From the NCBI RefSeq assembly GCF_002939385.1, contig NZ_MULI01000015.1:57690-121689 (forward strand): 64,000 nucleotides of DNA, given 5' to 3'. The notes below the pieces were generated by a model. The model worked only from the letters and a program-made list of their open reading frames with translations. It ran no database searches and was not told the origin of the DNA. The stretch is from Streptomyces sp. MH60. GTDB taxonomy: Bacteria; Actinomycetota; Actinomycetes; Streptomycetales; Streptomycetaceae. Of the stretch, positions 45,514-55,880 are shown one piece after another; the first letter of the stretch is position 1; every line of letters starts with the position of its first letter. A program made the position numbers and the translations under genes.

Positions 45514-46845
45514 ATGAGTGACTGGATGGTTACGCAGGGGCCGCTCCCGCGTCGTCGGCCGCGGGCGTTGTCGCCGCTCAGGGAGCATCTGCGGGACACG
45601 TTCTGGTTCGCGCCCACGGCGGCGATGGCGGGTGTCCTCGTGGTCTGGCTGGTGGCCCAGGAGCTCGACGCGGCGCTCGTCCGTTCGTTGCAGGACGACG
45701 GCGACTACGACACGCTCGCCGATCTGCTGCGGTTCGCGGACGACGCGAAGGCGGTGGTGTCGGCGGTCGGCTCGGCGATGATGACCTTCATCGGTGTGGT
45801 GTTCAGCATCTCGCTGGTCGCGGTGCAGATGGCGAGCGGGCAGTTCACCCCGCGGGTGGTGCGGCTCTTCGTCCGCAGCCGGATCACCAAGGCGACCTTC
45901 GCCGTCTTCCTCGCCACCTTCGTGCTGACGCTGCTCGTCCTGACCAGCTACGACAGCAACGCCGACCCGCGTACCGCCACCTCCGTCCCGCTGGTGCAGT
46001 CGGTGCTCACCCTGGTCATGGTCGCGCTGAGCCTGTTGCTCTTCGTGCTGTACGTGAACGCCACCCTGCGGCTGATGCGGGTCAGCCATGTGATCGCCCG
46101 TATCGCCGCCGAGTCCTTGCGGGTGGCGGCGCTGATGCCCGTGCCGGCGGAGGGCGGCGGGGCGCACGGGCTCGGGCCCGTGACGGCGTGGGTCGCCCAC
46201 GACGGGCGGGGCGGTGTGCTGCGGGACGTGCACGTCGCCCGGTTGGTGCGGGTGGCCCGGGGGCAGGGGGTGGTGCTGCGGCTGGTCCCGCGGATCGGTG
46301 ACTTCCTGGTGCCGGGCACCCCGGTCCTGGCGGTGCACGGCGGGGCGGCTCCGCCGCACCGGGCGCTGCGGTACGCCCTGTCCGTGGGGGTGGAGCGCAC
46401 CTTCCACCAGGACCTGGCGTTCGGGCTGCGCCAGCTGTCCGACATCGGGCTGCGCGCCCTGTCCCCCGCGGTGAACGATCCGACGACCGCCGTGCAGGCA
46501 CTGGACCGGGTGGTGCAGATCCTGGCCACGCTGTCCCGGCGGCCGCTGGACGCCGTGCCGCACCGGGACCGGCGCGGCGTGGTCCGGCTGGTGCAGCCGG
46601 TGCCCGGCTGGGCCGAGCTGGTGGACCTGGGGTTCGCCGAAGTCCGTGCCTGCGCCACCGGGGCGCCGCAGGTCACGCGGCGCCTGATGGCCGGTCTCGA
46701 CGACCTGCTGCGGCTCGTGCCGCCGGAGCGGCGCGCGCCGCTGCTGCGCCACCGCGAGCTGCTGCGGCAGGCCGTCGAGCGGACCGCGCCGACCCCGGCG
46801 GACCGGGCTTTCGCCCTGCGGCCGGACCGGCAGGGCATCGGCTGA
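45514..46845 (+). CDS. DUF2254 membrane protein
   Basis: This 443-aa protein starts at ATG 45514. The N-terminal half has four membrane segments: TAAMAGVLVVWLVAQ, SAMMTFIGVVFSISLVAVQM, FAVFLATFVLTLLVLTSY and VLTLVMVALSLLLFVLYV. The DUF2254 signature QMASGQFTPRVVRLFVRSR follows the second. The cytoplasmic C-terminal half contains the conserved DIGLRALSPAVNDPTTAVQALDR segment. Function is unknown. It is convergent with the ALDH gene and divergent from the tRNA. Confidence 0.92.
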   Translation: MSDWMVTQGPLPRRRPRALSPLREHLRDTFWFAPTAAMAGVLVVWLVAQELDAALVRSLQDDGDYDTLADLLRFADDAKAVVSAVGSAMMTFIGVVFSISLVAVQMASGQFTPRVVRLFVRSRITKATFAVFLATFVLTLLVLTSYDSNADPRTATSVPLVQSVLTLVMVALSLLLFVLYVNATLRLMRVSHVIARIAAESLRVAALMPVPAEGGGAHGLGPVTAWVAHDGRGGVLRDVHVARLVRVARGQGVVLRLVPRIGDFLVPGTPVLAVHGGAAPPHRALRYALSVGVERTFHQDLAFGLRQLSDIGLRALSPAVNDPTTAVQALDRVVQILATLSRRPLDAVPHRDRRGVVRLVQPVPGWAELVDLGFAEVRACATGAPQVTRRLMAGLDDLLRLVPPERRAPLLRHRELLRQAVERTAPTPADRAFALRPDRQGIG

Positions 46846-46905
46846 CCGGCCCGGGACGCCCACCGGCCCGCGACGCCCACCGGCCGGTTCGCCGTCCCGG
46901 CCCGT
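46846..46905. terminator. Short repeat/hairpin region between convergent genes
   Basis: The 60-bp gap contains two direct copies of a GACGCCCACCGGCC unit and an imperfect inverted repeat, GGCCCGGGACG near 46848 against CGTCCCGGCC near 46893. It probably terminates both the DUF2254 and ALDH operon transcripts. Confidence 0.5.
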
Positions 46906-48468
46906 CTACGGCATGAGGTGGTGGTCCGGGAAGTTCCCCGGCAGCCGCTCCCCCGCCGGGCCGCGCGTCACGGCGCGCACCAGCAGTTCGCCGCCCACGA
47001 AGGCGCCGCGCCAGGACCCCCCGTGCCCGCCGAACAACTCGTCGCGGTCCCCGCGGGAGCGCGGTACGCCGTGGCCGACCTTGAACGCGCGGATCTGCGG
47101 CGCGAGCCGGCCGTACGTCGCCGGGTCGTCTGTCGACAGGGTGGCCACCAGCGCGCCGTTGGAGGCGTTCATCGCGGCGAGCAGCTCGGCCTCGGTGTCG
47201 ACCAGGACGATGGTGTCGACCGGGCCGAAGGGTTCCGCGTGGTGCAGTGGCGAGGACCGGGGCGGGTTGAGCAGGGTGACCGGCTGGACGTAGGCCGAGG
47301 TGTCCTGGCCGGGCAGGAAGCGGGTGTCGGCCGTGCTCCCGCGGTGCAGCGGGACGGCTCCGCGGTCGACGGCCTCGGCGACCTGGTCGTGGAGCTCCTT
47401 GGCCTTGGCCGCGTTGATGACCGGGCCGAAGTCCAGTGCCGGGTACGGGGCGTCCGGCGCGGCGACGGCGAGCGGGTGGCCGACGCGCAGGGTGCGCACG
47501 GCCGGGAGGTACGCCGCGAGGAACGCGTCGAACAGCTGTCGCTGGACGACGAACCGGGGGTAGGCGGTGCAGCGTTGCTTGCCGTAGTCGAAGAGTTTCG
47601 GGATCAGCCGCGTGAGTGCGTCCCAGTCCGTGAAGTTCCAGATGCCCCAGGTGTTGAGTCCCTCCTGTTCGAGGATGTGCCGCTTGCCGAGGTCGGTGAC
47701 GGCGGTGGCGACGGCGGCGCCCGCGTCCCGGCCGCCGACGAAGGAGACGCAGCCGATCTCGGGCGCGCGCACCAGCGCCTGGGACAGCTCGCCGCCGCTG
47801 CCGCTGACGAGGGTGACGGGAAGTCCCTCGCGGGCGGCGAGCGCGCAGGCCAGGGTCAGGCAGGCGACGCCGCCGTCCGTCGGGGTCTTGGCGATGACCG
47901 CGTTGCCCGCCAGTGCCTGCACCAGCAAGGCGTGAACCAGCACGCTCATCGGGTAGTTCCAGCTCGCGATGTTGGAGACCGGGCCGTCCAGCGGGGCGCG
48001 CCCGTCGAGCATGCCGTCGATGCCGTCGACGTACCAGCGCACGCCGTCGACGGCGCGGTCGACGTCGGCCTGGGCGGACCGCCAGGGTTTGCCGATCTCC
48101 CAGACCAGCAGCAGCGCGAGCAGTTCGCGGTGCCGGGCGAGGGCGTCCAGGGTGGCCGCGACGCGGGCGCGGCGTTCGGGCAGGGGGACGTGGCGCCAGG
48201 CCCGGTGCTGGTCGAGCGAGGCGCGTACGGCGTGCTGGGCGGTGGCGGCGTCGATCCGGGGCGGTCCCGCGATCGGGGTGCCGTCGACCGGGCTGGTGGC
48301 CGGCAGAACCCGGCCGTCCGCGCGCCAGCCGGCGTCCCAGAGGTTGAGGACGCGGTCGTCGCGGAACGCCTCGGGCGCGACGGCGCGGCAGCGCCGCCAG
48401 GCGTCGGCCCAGGCGGTGCCGGACTTGAGGGTGAGGGCTCCGGTGTCCTGCGCGCCGGCCGCCGTCAT
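46906..48468 (-). CDS. Aldehyde dehydrogenase family protein
   Basis: This 520-aa protein starts at ATG 48468, overlapping the sucD stop (ATGA). ALDH landmarks are Asn171 in ASWNYPMS, a Glu in ILEQEGLN (267-269), and the catalytic Cys300 in [10 protein letters not shown]. The fold is complete, but the active-site segments diverge from typical NAD-ALDHs (QEGLN instead of ELGGK). It could be a specialised aldehyde oxidiser or a CoA-acylating type. Coupling to a CoA ligase (SucCD paralogue) and divergence from the oxalate genes suggest it feeds or drains a C2-C4 aldehyde such as glyoxylate or succinate semialdehyde. The substrate is not readable. Confidence 0.9.
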   Translation of the reverse strand: MTAAGAQDTGALTLKSGTAWADAWRRCRAVAPEAFRDDRVLNLWDAGWRADGRVLPATSPVDGTPIAGPPRIDAATAQHAVRASLDQHRAWRHVPLPERRARVAATLDALARHRELLALLLVWEIGKPWRSAQADVDRAVDGVRWYVDGIDGMLDGRAPLDGPVSNIASWNYPMSVLVHALLVQALAGNAVIAKTPTDGGVACLTLACALAAREGLPVTLVSGSGGELSQALVRAPEIGCVSFVGGRDAGAAVATAVTDLGKRHILEQEGLNTWGIWNFTDWDALTRLIPKLFDYGKQRCTAYPRFVVQRQLFDAFLAAYLPAVRTLRVGHPLAVAAPDAPYPALDFGPVINAAKAKELHDQVAEAVDRGAVPLHRGSTADTRFLPGQDTSAYVQPVTLLNPPRSSPLHHAEPFGPVDTIVLVDTEAELLAAMNASNGALVATLSTDDPATYGRLAPQIRAFKVGHGVPRSRGDRDELFGGHGGSWRGAFVGGELLVRAVTRGPAGERLPGNFPDHHLMP

Positions 48469-49367
48469 GCGCGGGCTCCGTCGCGGGCCGCTGCGTCGAG
48501 TACGGCGAGCACGTGCCGTGCCGTCTCCGTCGGTGTGCTCCCGACCCGTACGCCGGCTGCCTCCAGCGCCTCCTTCTTCGCCCGTGCCGTGCCCGAGGAG
48601 CCCGACACGATCGCGCCGGCGTGGCCCATGGTCCTGCCCTCGGGCGCGGTGAAGCCGGCGATGTAGCCGACGACGGGTTTGGTGACGTGCTCGCGGATGT
48701 GGGCGGCCGCGCGCTCTTCCGCGTCGCCGCCGATCTCGCCGATGAGGACGATCAGTTCGGTGTCGGGGTCGTCCTGGAAGGCGGTGAGGCAGTCGATGTG
48801 GCTGGTGCCGACGACCGGGTCGCCGCCGATGCCGACGCAGGTGGAGAAGCCGATGTCGCGCAGTTCGTACATGAGTTGGTAGGTGAGCGTGCCCGACTTG
48901 GAGACCAGGCCGATGCGGCCGGGCTTGGTGATGTCGGGCGGGATGATGCCCGCGTTGGACTGGCCGGGGGTGATCAGGCCGGGGCAGTTGGGGCCGATGA
49001 CGCGGGTGCCCCTGGCGCGGGCGTGGGCGGTGAAGGCGACGGAGTCGTGCACGGGGATGCCCTCGGTGATGACGACCGCGAGGCCGATTCCGGCGTCGGC
49101 TGCTTCCACGACCGCGGCCTTGGCGAAGGCGGGCGGCACGAAGACGACGGTGACGTCGGCGCCCGTGTGCTCGACGCCCTCGCGGACCGAGCCGAAGACC
49201 GGGACGGCACGCTCGTCGAAGTCGACGGTGCGGCCCGCCTTGCGCGGGTTGACGCCGCCGACGACGTCGGTGCCCGCGGCCAGCATGCGGCGGGTGTGCT
49301 TCATGCCCTCGGCGCCGGTCATGCCCTGGACGAGGACCTTGCTCTCCTTGGTGAGGTAGATCGCCAT
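48465..49367 (-). CDS. sucD: Succinate-CoA ligase alpha-subunit paralogue
   Basis: This 300-aa protein has the CoA-binding Rossmann domain ([18 protein letters not shown]) and the ligase domain with the phosphorylated His249 in [18 protein letters not shown]. It also has [11 protein letters not shown] and [14 protein letters not shown]. With SucC it makes or splits an acyl-CoA with NTP via phosphohistidine. Its place in an ALDH/oxalate divergon suggests this is a secondary copy, and the acid may not be succinate. It lies 14 bp downstream of sucC and overlaps ALDH. Confidence 0.95.
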   Translation of the reverse strand: MAIYLTKESKVLVQGMTGAEGMKHTRRMLAAGTDVVGGVNPRKAGRTVDFDERAVPVFGSVREGVEHTGADVTVVFVPPAFAKAAVVEAADAGIGLAVVITEGIPVHDSVAFTAHARARGTRVIGPNCPGLITPGQSNAGIIPPDITKPGRIGLVSKSGTLTYQLMYELRDIGFSTCVGIGGDPVVGTSHIDCLTAFQDDPDTELIVLIGEIGGDAEERAAAHIREHVTKPVVGYIAGFTAPEGRTMGHAGAIVSGSSGTARAKKEALEAAGVRVGSTPTETARHVLAVLDAAARDGARA

Positions 49368-49381
49368 GTCGTCCTGTCTCC

Positions 49382-50524
49382 TTATCCGGCGGTGGGCGCC
49401 GCGGTGGCGAGTCGGGCGGCACGGCGGGCCGCGCCGTCCATGGTGGTGGCCTGTTCGACCAAGGGATGCGCGCGTGCGTCGAGCAGGGCCCGGCCGCGGG
49501 CGGCGTTGTTGCCGTCGAGGCGTACGACGAGCGGCTTGGTGAGCCGGACCTCGTCCAGGGCCCGGACGATGCCGTCGGCGACCGCGTCGCAGGCGGTGAT
49601 GCCGCCGAAGACGTTGACGAGGACGGACTTCACGTCGGGGTCGGAGAGGATGACCGACAGCCCGTCGGCCATGACCCGGGCGGAGGCACCGCCGCCGATG
49701 TCGAGGAAGTTGGCGGGGCGGGCGCCGCAGCCGGCGACCACGTCGAGCGTCGACATGACCAGTCCTGCGCCGTTGCCGATGACGCCGACCTGGCCGTCGA
49801 GCTTGACGTAGTTGAGGCCCTTGGCACCGGCCCGCGCCTCCAGGGAGTCGGTGGCCGCCGGCCGCTCGTCGCCCCAGCGGGACTGCCGGAACCGGGCGTT
49901 GTCGTCGAGGGTGACCTTGCCGTCGAGCGCGACGATCCGGCCCTCGGCCGTTCTGACCAGCGGGTTGACCTCGACCAGGAGGGCGTCCTCGCGGACCAGT
50001 ACCTTCCACAGCCGCACCAGGGTGTCGACGGTCTGCGGGGGCAGTCCCGCGGCGTCGGCGATGCGCACCGCGGTGGCCGTGTGCACGCCCGTGGCGGGGT
50101 CGACGGGGATGCGGGCCACGGCCTCGGGCCGCCGGGCGGCGACCTCCTCGATCTCCGTGCCGCCTTCCGCGGAGGCGATGGCGAGGAAGCCCCCGGACGC
50201 CCGGTCGAGGACGTAGGAGACGTAGAACTCCCGCTCGATGGCGCAGGGTTCGGCGAGCATGACGGTGTCGACCCGGTGCCCCTTGATATCCATGCCGAGG
50301 ATGTGCCGCGCCGCCTCCTCGGCCTCGCCGGGGTCGGCGGCCAGCCGCACGCCGCCCGCCTTGCCGCGCCCGCCGGTCTTCACCTGCGCCTTGACGACCG
50401 CGCGTCCGCCGAGCGCGCGGGCGATCTCGCGGGCCCGTTCGGGCGAGTCGGTGACCTCGGCCCTCGGCACCACGATCCCGTGTTCCTCGAAGAGTTCCCT
50501 TGCCTGGTGTTCGTACAGGTCCAT
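49382..50524 (-). CDS. sucC: Succinate-CoA ligase beta-subunit paralogue
   Basis: This 380-aa protein starts at ATG 50524 with AGGAGC five bases upstream. The ATP-grasp domain begins [20 protein letters not shown] and has [26 protein letters not shown] and [15 protein letters not shown]. The C-terminal ligase part has [10 protein letters not shown] and [11 protein letters not shown]. It is first in the sucC-sucD-ALDH operon. The operon faces the oxalate genes across a 143-bp promoter region holding a 24-bp palindrome. Confidence 0.95.
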   Translation of the reverse strand: MDLYEHQARELFEEHGIVVPRAEVTDSPERAREIARALGGRAVVKAQVKTGGRGKAGGVRLAADPGEAEEAARHILGMDIKGHRVDTVMLAEPCAIEREFYVSYVLDRASGGFLAIASAEGGTEIEEVAARRPEAVARIPVDPATGVHTATAVRIADAAGLPPQTVDTLVRLWKVLVREDALLVEVNPLVRTAEGRIVALDGKVTLDDNARFRQSRWGDERPAATDSLEARAGAKGLNYVKLDGQVGVIGNGAGLVMSTLDVVAGCGARPANFLDIGGGASARVMADGLSVILSDPDVKSVLVNVFGGITACDAVADGIVRALDEVRLTKPLVVRLDGNNAARGRALLDARAHPLVEQATTMDGAARRAARLATAAPTAG

Positions 50525-50592
50525 CTCGGCTCCTGACTGAAAGTGCCGCACGCCCCCTGGACACCACCCACCGGATGCGGGATAACAAGCTT

Positions 50593-50616
50593 CATACAGT
50601 ATTCGTCGACTGTATG
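50593..50616. promoter_or_regulatory. 24-bp palindrome CATACAGT-N8-ACTGTATG, candidate shared operator
   Basis: CATACAGT (50593-50600) and ACTGTATG (50609-50616) are perfect inverted arms around an 8-nt spacer. They lie in the AT-rich centre of the region between sucC (minus) and the TPP enzyme gene (plus). A single regulator bound here could control both arms. The form is compatible with a GntR/FCD- or IclR-type site, but no such regulator is in the window. Confidence 0.7.
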
Positions 50617-50667
50617 CAATGTACCGCGAGAGCGCCCCAACCCCTCGTGAAGGGACAGGACTTCGCC

Positions 50668-52350
50668 ATGCCCGACGACACCCAGGACGTCATCTCCGGC
50701 GGCCACCTCGTTGCCAAGGCACTCAAGGCCGAGGGGGTCGACCGCATCTACACGCTGTGCGGCGGCCACATCATCGACATCTACGACGGCTGCGTCGACG
50801 AGGGCATCGAGGTGGTCGACGTACGCCACGAGCAGGTCGCCGCGCATGCCGCCGACGGCTACGCCCGCATCACCGGCAGGCCCGGCTGCGCGGTGGTCAC
50901 CGCGGGACCGGGCACGACCGACGCCGTCACCGGGGTAGCCAACGCCTTCCGTGCCGAGTCGCCCATGCTGCTGATCGGCGGCCAGGGCGCGCACACCCAG
51001 CACAAGATGGGGTCCCTCCAGGACCTGCCGCACGTCGACATGATGACGCCGATCACCAAGTTCGCGGCCACCGTGCCGGACACCGCGCGCGCCGCCGACA
51101 TGGTGTCGATGGCGTTCCGCGAGTGCTACCAGGGCGCGCCGGGGCCGTCCTTCCTGGAGATCCCGCGCGACGTGCTGGACGCCAAGGTGCCGACGGAGAG
51201 GGCGCGGGTGCCGCGGGCCGGGGCGTACCGCGCCTCCACCCGGTCGGCCGGGGACCCGGAGGCCGTCGAGAAGCTCGCCGACCTGCTGGTGCACGCCGAG
51301 AAGCCGGCCGTCCTGCTGGGCAGCCAGGTGTGGACGACCCGCGCGACCGAGGCCGCCGCCGAGCTGGTCCGCACGCTGAACGTCCCGGCGTACATGAACG
51401 GCGCCGGCCGCGGCACCCTGCCTCCGGGCGACCCGCACCACTTCCAGCTCTCCCGCCGCTACGCCTTCTCCAACGCCGACGTGATCGTGATCGTCGGCAC
51501 CCCCTTCGACTTCCGGATGGGCTACGGCAAGCGGCTCTCCCCGGACGCGACCGTCGTGCAGATCGACCTCGACTACCGCACCGTCGGCAAGAACCGCGAC
51601 ATCGACCTCGGCATCGTCGGCGACGCGGGACTGGTGCTGAAGTCGGTGACCGAGGCCGCGTCCGGGCGGCTCAACGGCGGGGCGTCCAAGCGCAAGGAGT
51701 GGCTGGACGAGCTGCGCGCGGCCGAGCAGACGGCGCTGGAGAAGCGGCTGCCGCAGCTCAGGTCGGACGCCTCCCCCATCCATCCCTACCGGTTGGTCAG
51801 CGAGATCAACGACTTCCTCACCGAGGACTCCGTCTACATCGGTGACGGCGGCGACATCGTCACCTTCTCCGGGCAGGTCGTGCAGCCCAAGTCACCCGGC
51901 CACTGGATGGACCCGGGACCGCTCGGCACGCTCGGCGTCGGGGTCCCCTTCGTGCTGGCCGCCAAGCAGGCGCGGCCCGACAAGGAGGTCGTCGCCCTCT
52001 TCGGCGACGGCGCCTTCTCGCTCACCGGCTGGGACTTCGAGACCCTGGTGCGCTACGACCTCCCCTTCGTCGGCATCGTCGGCAACAACTCCTCGATGAA
52101 CCAGATCCGTTACGGCCAGGCCGTCAAGTACGGCAAGGAGCGCGAGCGGGTCGGCAACACGCTCGGCGACGTGCCCTATGACCAGTTCGCCCGGATGCTG
52201 GGCGGCCACGGCGAGGAGGTCCGCGACCCCGCCGACATCGGCCCCGCGCTGCGCCGGGCCCGCGAGTCCGGCAAGCCGTCCCTGATCAACGTCTGGGTGG
52301 ACCCGGACGCGTACGCCCCCGGAACCATGAACCAGACGATGTACAAGTGA
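50668..52350 (+). CDS. oxc: TPP-dependent oxalyl-CoA decarboxylase-like enzyme
   Basis: This 560-aa protein starts at ATG 50668, with AGGA at 50657-50660. It is a three-domain TPP enzyme. The N-domain has the catalytic Glu in [16 protein letters not shown], the middle domain is Rossmann-like ([13 protein letters not shown]), and the C-domain holds the TPP/Mg motif GDGAFSLTG...IVGNNSS. The sequence fits the acetolactate-synthase/2-hydroxyacyl-CoA lyase/oxalyl-CoA decarboxylase group. Oxalyl-CoA decarboxylase is favoured because the next genes are a clear formyl-CoA transferase and an OFA-family transporter. It would convert oxalyl-CoA to formyl-CoA and CO2. Confidence 0.82.
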   Translation: MPDDTQDVISGGHLVAKALKAEGVDRIYTLCGGHIIDIYDGCVDEGIEVVDVRHEQVAAHAADGYARITGRPGCAVVTAGPGTTDAVTGVANAFRAESPMLLIGGQGAHTQHKMGSLQDLPHVDMMTPITKFAATVPDTARAADMVSMAFRECYQGAPGPSFLEIPRDVLDAKVPTERARVPRAGAYRASTRSAGDPEAVEKLADLLVHAEKPAVLLGSQVWTTRATEAAAELVRTLNVPAYMNGAGRGTLPPGDPHHFQLSRRYAFSNADVIVIVGTPFDFRMGYGKRLSPDATVVQIDLDYRTVGKNRDIDLGIVGDAGLVLKSVTEAASGRLNGGASKRKEWLDELRAAEQTALEKRLPQLRSDASPIHPYRLVSEINDFLTEDSVYIGDGGDIVTFSGQVVQPKSPGHWMDPGPLGTLGVGVPFVLAAKQARPDKEVVALFGDGAFSLTGWDFETLVRYDLPFVGIVGNNSSMNQIRYGQAVKYGKERERVGNTLGDVPYDQFARMLGGHGEEVRDPADIGPALRRARESGKPSLINVWVDPDAYAPGTMNQTMYK

Positions 52351-52360
52351 GGTGACCCCC

Positions 52361-53611
52361 ATGACTGGCACGACGGGAACGTCAGCGAAGGCCCTTGAGG
52401 GCATCCGCGTCCTGGACATGACGCATGTGCAGTCCGGGCCCTCGGCGACCCAGCTGCTCGCCTGGCTCGGCGCCGACGTCGTGAAGCTGGAGGCGCCGAG
52501 CGGCGACATCACGCGCGGGCAGCTGCGCGACCTGCCGGACGTCGACTCCCTCTACTTCACGATGCTCAACTGCAACAAGCGGAGCATCACCCTCAACACC
52601 AAGACGGAACGCGGCAAGGAGATCCTCACCGAGCTGATCCGGCGCTCGGACGTCATGGTCGAGAACTTCGGGCCGGGCGCGGTGGACCGGATGGGCTTCA
52701 CCTGGGACCGCATCAAGGAGATCAATCCACGGATCGTCTACGCCTCCATCAAGGGGTTCGGCGAGGGCCCGTACACCGCGTTCAAGGCGTACGAGGTCGT
52801 CGCGCAGGCCATGGGCGGATCGATGTCCACCACCGGTTTCGAGGACGGGCCGCCGCTGGCGACGGGGGCCCAGATCGGGGACTCGGGCACGGGCGTCCAC
52901 GTCGTGGCGGGCATCCTCGCCGCCCTCTACCAGCGGGAGCACACCGGACGCGGTCAGCGGGTGAACGTGGCCATGCAGCACGCGGTGCTCAACCTCTGCC
53001 GGGTGAAGCTGCGCGACCAGCAGCGCCTGAGCCATGGTCCACTCGCCGAATATCCCAACGAGGACTTCGGCGACGAGGTTCCCAGGTCCGGCAACGCGTC
53101 CGGCGGCGGGCAGCCCGGGTGGGCCGTCAAGTGCGCGCCGGGCGGCCCCAACGACTACGTGTACGTCATCGTCCAGCCGGTCGGCTGGCAGCCGCTCAGT
53201 GAGCTGATCGGCCGGCCCGAGCTGGCCGACGATCCCGAGTGGGCCACCCCGCGGGCGCGGCTGCCGAAGCTGAACAAGATGTTCCAGCTGATCGAGGAGT
53301 GGTCGTCCACCCTGCCCAAGTGGGAGGTGCTGGAGCGGCTGAACGCCCACAACATCCCGTGCGGGCCGATCCTGTCCACGAAGGAGATCATCGAGGACCG
53401 CTCCCTGGTCGCCAACGAGATGGTCGTCACCGTCCCGCACCCCGAGCGGGGCGAGTTCGTGACCGTGGGCAGCCCGCTCAAGCTCTCGGACTCCCCGGTG
53501 AAGGTGACCAGTTCGCCGCTGCTGGGCGAGCACAACGAAGAGGTCTACGTCGGCGAGCTGGGCCTCGGCGACGAGGAACTGCGGCTGCTCAAGTCGAGCG
53601 GGGTGATCTGA
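52361..53611 (+). CDS. frc: Formyl-CoA:oxalate CoA-transferase
   Basis: This 416-aa class III CoA-transferase (CaiB/BaiF) starts at ATG 52361 after GAGGTGA; GTG 52352 is an alternative start. The catalytic Asp174 lies in [10 protein letters not shown]. The Gly-rich loop [15 protein letters not shown] matches the one I know from the Oxalobacter enzyme very closely, which supports formyl-CoA transferase over a generic CaiB protein. It moves CoA from formyl-CoA to oxalate, giving oxalyl-CoA for the TPP enzyme encoded 10 bp upstream. The two form a cycle. Confidence 0.92.
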   Translation: MTGTTGTSAKALEGIRVLDMTHVQSGPSATQLLAWLGADVVKLEAPSGDITRGQLRDLPDVDSLYFTMLNCNKRSITLNTKTERGKEILTELIRRSDVMVENFGPGAVDRMGFTWDRIKEINPRIVYASIKGFGEGPYTAFKAYEVVAQAMGGSMSTTGFEDGPPLATGAQIGDSGTGVHVVAGILAALYQREHTGRGQRVNVAMQHAVLNLCRVKLRDQQRLSHGPLAEYPNEDFGDEVPRSGNASGGGQPGWAVKCAPGGPNDYVYVIVQPVGWQPLSELIGRPELADDPEWATPRARLPKLNKMFQLIEEWSSTLPKWEVLERLNAHNIPCGPILSTKEIIEDRSLVANEMVVTVPHPERGEFVTVGSPLKLSDSPVKVTSSPLLGEHNEEVYVGELGLGDEELRLLKSSGVI

Positions 53612-53612
53612 C

Positions 53613-55760
53613 GTGATGGCCGAGGACCGCCTGGCGCGGGTGCGCGGGCTCCTGGACGCCGTACGGGCCGAGGGGCGCACCGCGCTCACCGCTCCCGAGG
53701 GCAAGGTGCTCGCCGACGCCTACGGGATCGCCGTACCGGGTGAGGAGCTGGCGCGGGACGTCGACGAGGCGGTGGCGTGCGCGGCGCGGTTCGGCGGGCC
53801 GGTGGTGATGAAGATCGTCTCGCCGGACATCCTGCACAAGACCGACGCCGGTGGTGTGGTCGTCGGCGTGGAGGGCGCGGCGGACGTGCGGTCGGCCTTC
53901 TGCCGGATCGTCGACAACGCGCGCGCGTACGACGCCTCCGCACGGATCGAGGGCGTGCAGATCCAGGAGCTGCTGCCGCAGGGGCAGGAGGTCATCGTCG
54001 GAGCGGTCACCGACCCCACGTTCGGGAAGGTGGTGGCGTTCGGGCTCGGCGGGGTGCTGGTCGAGGTGCTGAAGGACGTCACCTTCCGGCTCGCTCCCGT
54101 GGACGCCGACGAGGCGCTGTCCATGCTGGACTCGATCCGGGCGGCCGAGGTGCTGCGCGGGGTGCGCGGGCAGCCCGGGGTGGACCGGTGGGCGGTGGCG
54201 GAGCAGATCCGCCGGGTCTCCGAACTGGTCGCCGACTTCCCGGAGATCGCCGAGGTGGACCTCAACCCGGTGATCGCCACGCCCGAGGGCGCGGTCGCCG
54301 CCGACATCCGGGTGATCCTCGCGACCGACACGCCGAAGGAGCGGCGCCGGTACACGCGCGAGGAGATCCTCACCTCGATGCGCCGCCTGATGCAGCCCTC
54401 TTCGGTCGCGGTGATCGGCGCGTCGGGCGAGCCGGGGAAGATCGGCAACTCGGTGATGCGCAACCTCGTCGACGGCGGTTTCGCGGGCGAGATCCACCCG
54501 GTGAACCCCAAGGCCGATGACATCTTGGGCCGCAAGGCGTACAAGAGTGTCACCGACGTTCCCGGTGAGGTGGATGTGGCGGTCTTCGCGATCCCCGCGC
54601 GGTTCGTGGCGGCGGCCCTGGAGGAGGTGGGGCGCAAGCGGATCCCCAACGCCGTGCTCATCCCCTCCGGCTTCGCCGAGACCGGTGAGCAGGCGCTCCA
54701 GGACGAGATCGTGGCGATCGCCGAACGGCATGGCGTCCGGCTGCTCGGCCCGAACATCTACGGCTACTACTCGACCTGGCAGGACCTGTGCGCCACGTTC
54801 TGCACGCCGTACGACGTCAAGGGCGGTGTCGCGCTGACCTCGCAGTCCGGCGGCATCGGGATGGCCATCCTGGGCTTCGCGCGGACCACGAAGACCGGCG
54901 TGTCGGCGATCGTGGGCCTCGGCAACAAGTCGGACCTGGACGAGGACGACCTGCTGACCTGGTTCGGCGAGGACCCGCACACCGAGTGCATCGCGATGCA
55001 CCTGGAGGACCTCAAGGACGGCCGCGCCTTCGTCGAAGCCGCGCGGGCGACCGTGCCGAGGAAGCCGGTCGTGGTGCTCAAGGCGGGCCGTACGGCGGCG
55101 GGCGCCAAGGCGGCCGGATCGCACACCGGGGCGCTCGCCGGGGACGACGCCGTGTACGACGACGTGCTGAAGCAGGCCGGTGTCATCCGGGCGCCGGGGC
55201 TGAACGAGATGCTGGAGTACGCGCGCGCGTTGCCGGTGCTGCCCGCTCCCCGGGGCGACAACGTGGTCATCATCACCGGCGCCGGCGGCAGCGGTGTGCT
55301 GCTCTCCGACGCGGTGACGGACAACGGGCTGTCGCTCATGGAGATACCGCCCGACCTGGACACGGCGTTCCGCGCCTTCATCCCGCCGTTCGGAGCGGCG
55401 GGCAACCCGGTGGACATCACCGGGGGCGAGCCGCCGTCGACGTACGAGGCGACGATCCGGCTGGGCCTGGAGGACCCGCGCATCCACGCGCTCGTCCTCG
55501 GCTACTGGCACACCATCGTCACGCCGCCCATGGTGTTCGCCGAACTCACCGCGCGCGTGGTGGCCGAGTTCCGCGAACGCGGCATCGAGAAGCCGGTGGT
55601 GGCCTCCCTCGCGGGCGACGTGGAGGTGGAGGAGGCGTGCCAGTACCTCTTCGAGCGCGGGGTCGTGGCGTACCCGTACACGACCGAGAAGCCGGTGGCC
55701 GTCCTGGGCGCCAAGTACCGGTGGGCCCGTGCCGCGGGGTTTTTGGGGGGCGGTTCATGA
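53613..55760 (+). CDS. Acetate-CoA ligase (ADP-forming) family protein, fused beta-alpha
   Basis: This 715-aa protein starts at GTG 53613 (ATG 53616 also possible), directly after frc. The N-terminal ~235 residues are the ATP-grasp domain (VVMKIVSPDILHKTDAGGV, EVDLNPVIATPEG). Next comes the CoA-binding domain (SVAVIGASGEPGKIGNSVMRNL), then the ligase domain with a conserved His in AGSHTGALAGDDAVYDDV. So the ATP-grasp half precedes the CoA half, the reverse of many bacterial enzymes. It interconverts an acyl-CoA and its acid with ADP/ATP. In this operon it may recover energy from, or form, formyl-, oxalyl- or acetyl-CoA. Confidence 0.9.
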   Translation: MMAEDRLARVRGLLDAVRAEGRTALTAPEGKVLADAYGIAVPGEELARDVDEAVACAARFGGPVVMKIVSPDILHKTDAGGVVVGVEGAADVRSAFCRIVDNARAYDASARIEGVQIQELLPQGQEVIVGAVTDPTFGKVVAFGLGGVLVEVLKDVTFRLAPVDADEALSMLDSIRAAEVLRGVRGQPGVDRWAVAEQIRRVSELVADFPEIAEVDLNPVIATPEGAVAADIRVILATDTPKERRRYTREEILTSMRRLMQPSSVAVIGASGEPGKIGNSVMRNLVDGGFAGEIHPVNPKADDILGRKAYKSVTDVPGEVDVAVFAIPARFVAAALEEVGRKRIPNAVLIPSGFAETGEQALQDEIVAIAERHGVRLLGPNIYGYYSTWQDLCATFCTPYDVKGGVALTSQSGGIGMAILGFARTTKTGVSAIVGLGNKSDLDEDDLLTWFGEDPHTECIAMHLEDLKDGRAFVEAARATVPRKPVVVLKAGRTAAGAKAAGSHTGALAGDDAVYDDVLKQAGVIRAPGLNEMLEYARALPVLPAPRGDNVVIITGAGGSGVLLSDAVTDNGLSLMEIPPDLDTAFRAFIPPFGAAGNPVDITGGEPPSTYEATIRLGLEDPRIHALVLGYWHTIVTPPMVFAELTARVVAEFRERGIEKPVVASLAGDVEVEEACQYLFERGVVAYPYTTEKPVAVLGAKYRWARAAGFLGGGS

Positions 55761-55880
55761 CGTGAGACGGCGAGGGCCGGCCGACGGGTGCGCGTCGGCC
55801 GGTCCGGGACCCGCGCGCGCACGGAAGGCATGGGACAGGGGGCGCTGGCCAGATCTTTCGACGCTAGGGGTGCAAACGAC

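Noticed and set aside
46846..46905. Insertion-sequence end or attachment site
   Set aside because: The short direct and inverted repeats are only in a convergent intergenic gap. There is no transposase or target duplication.
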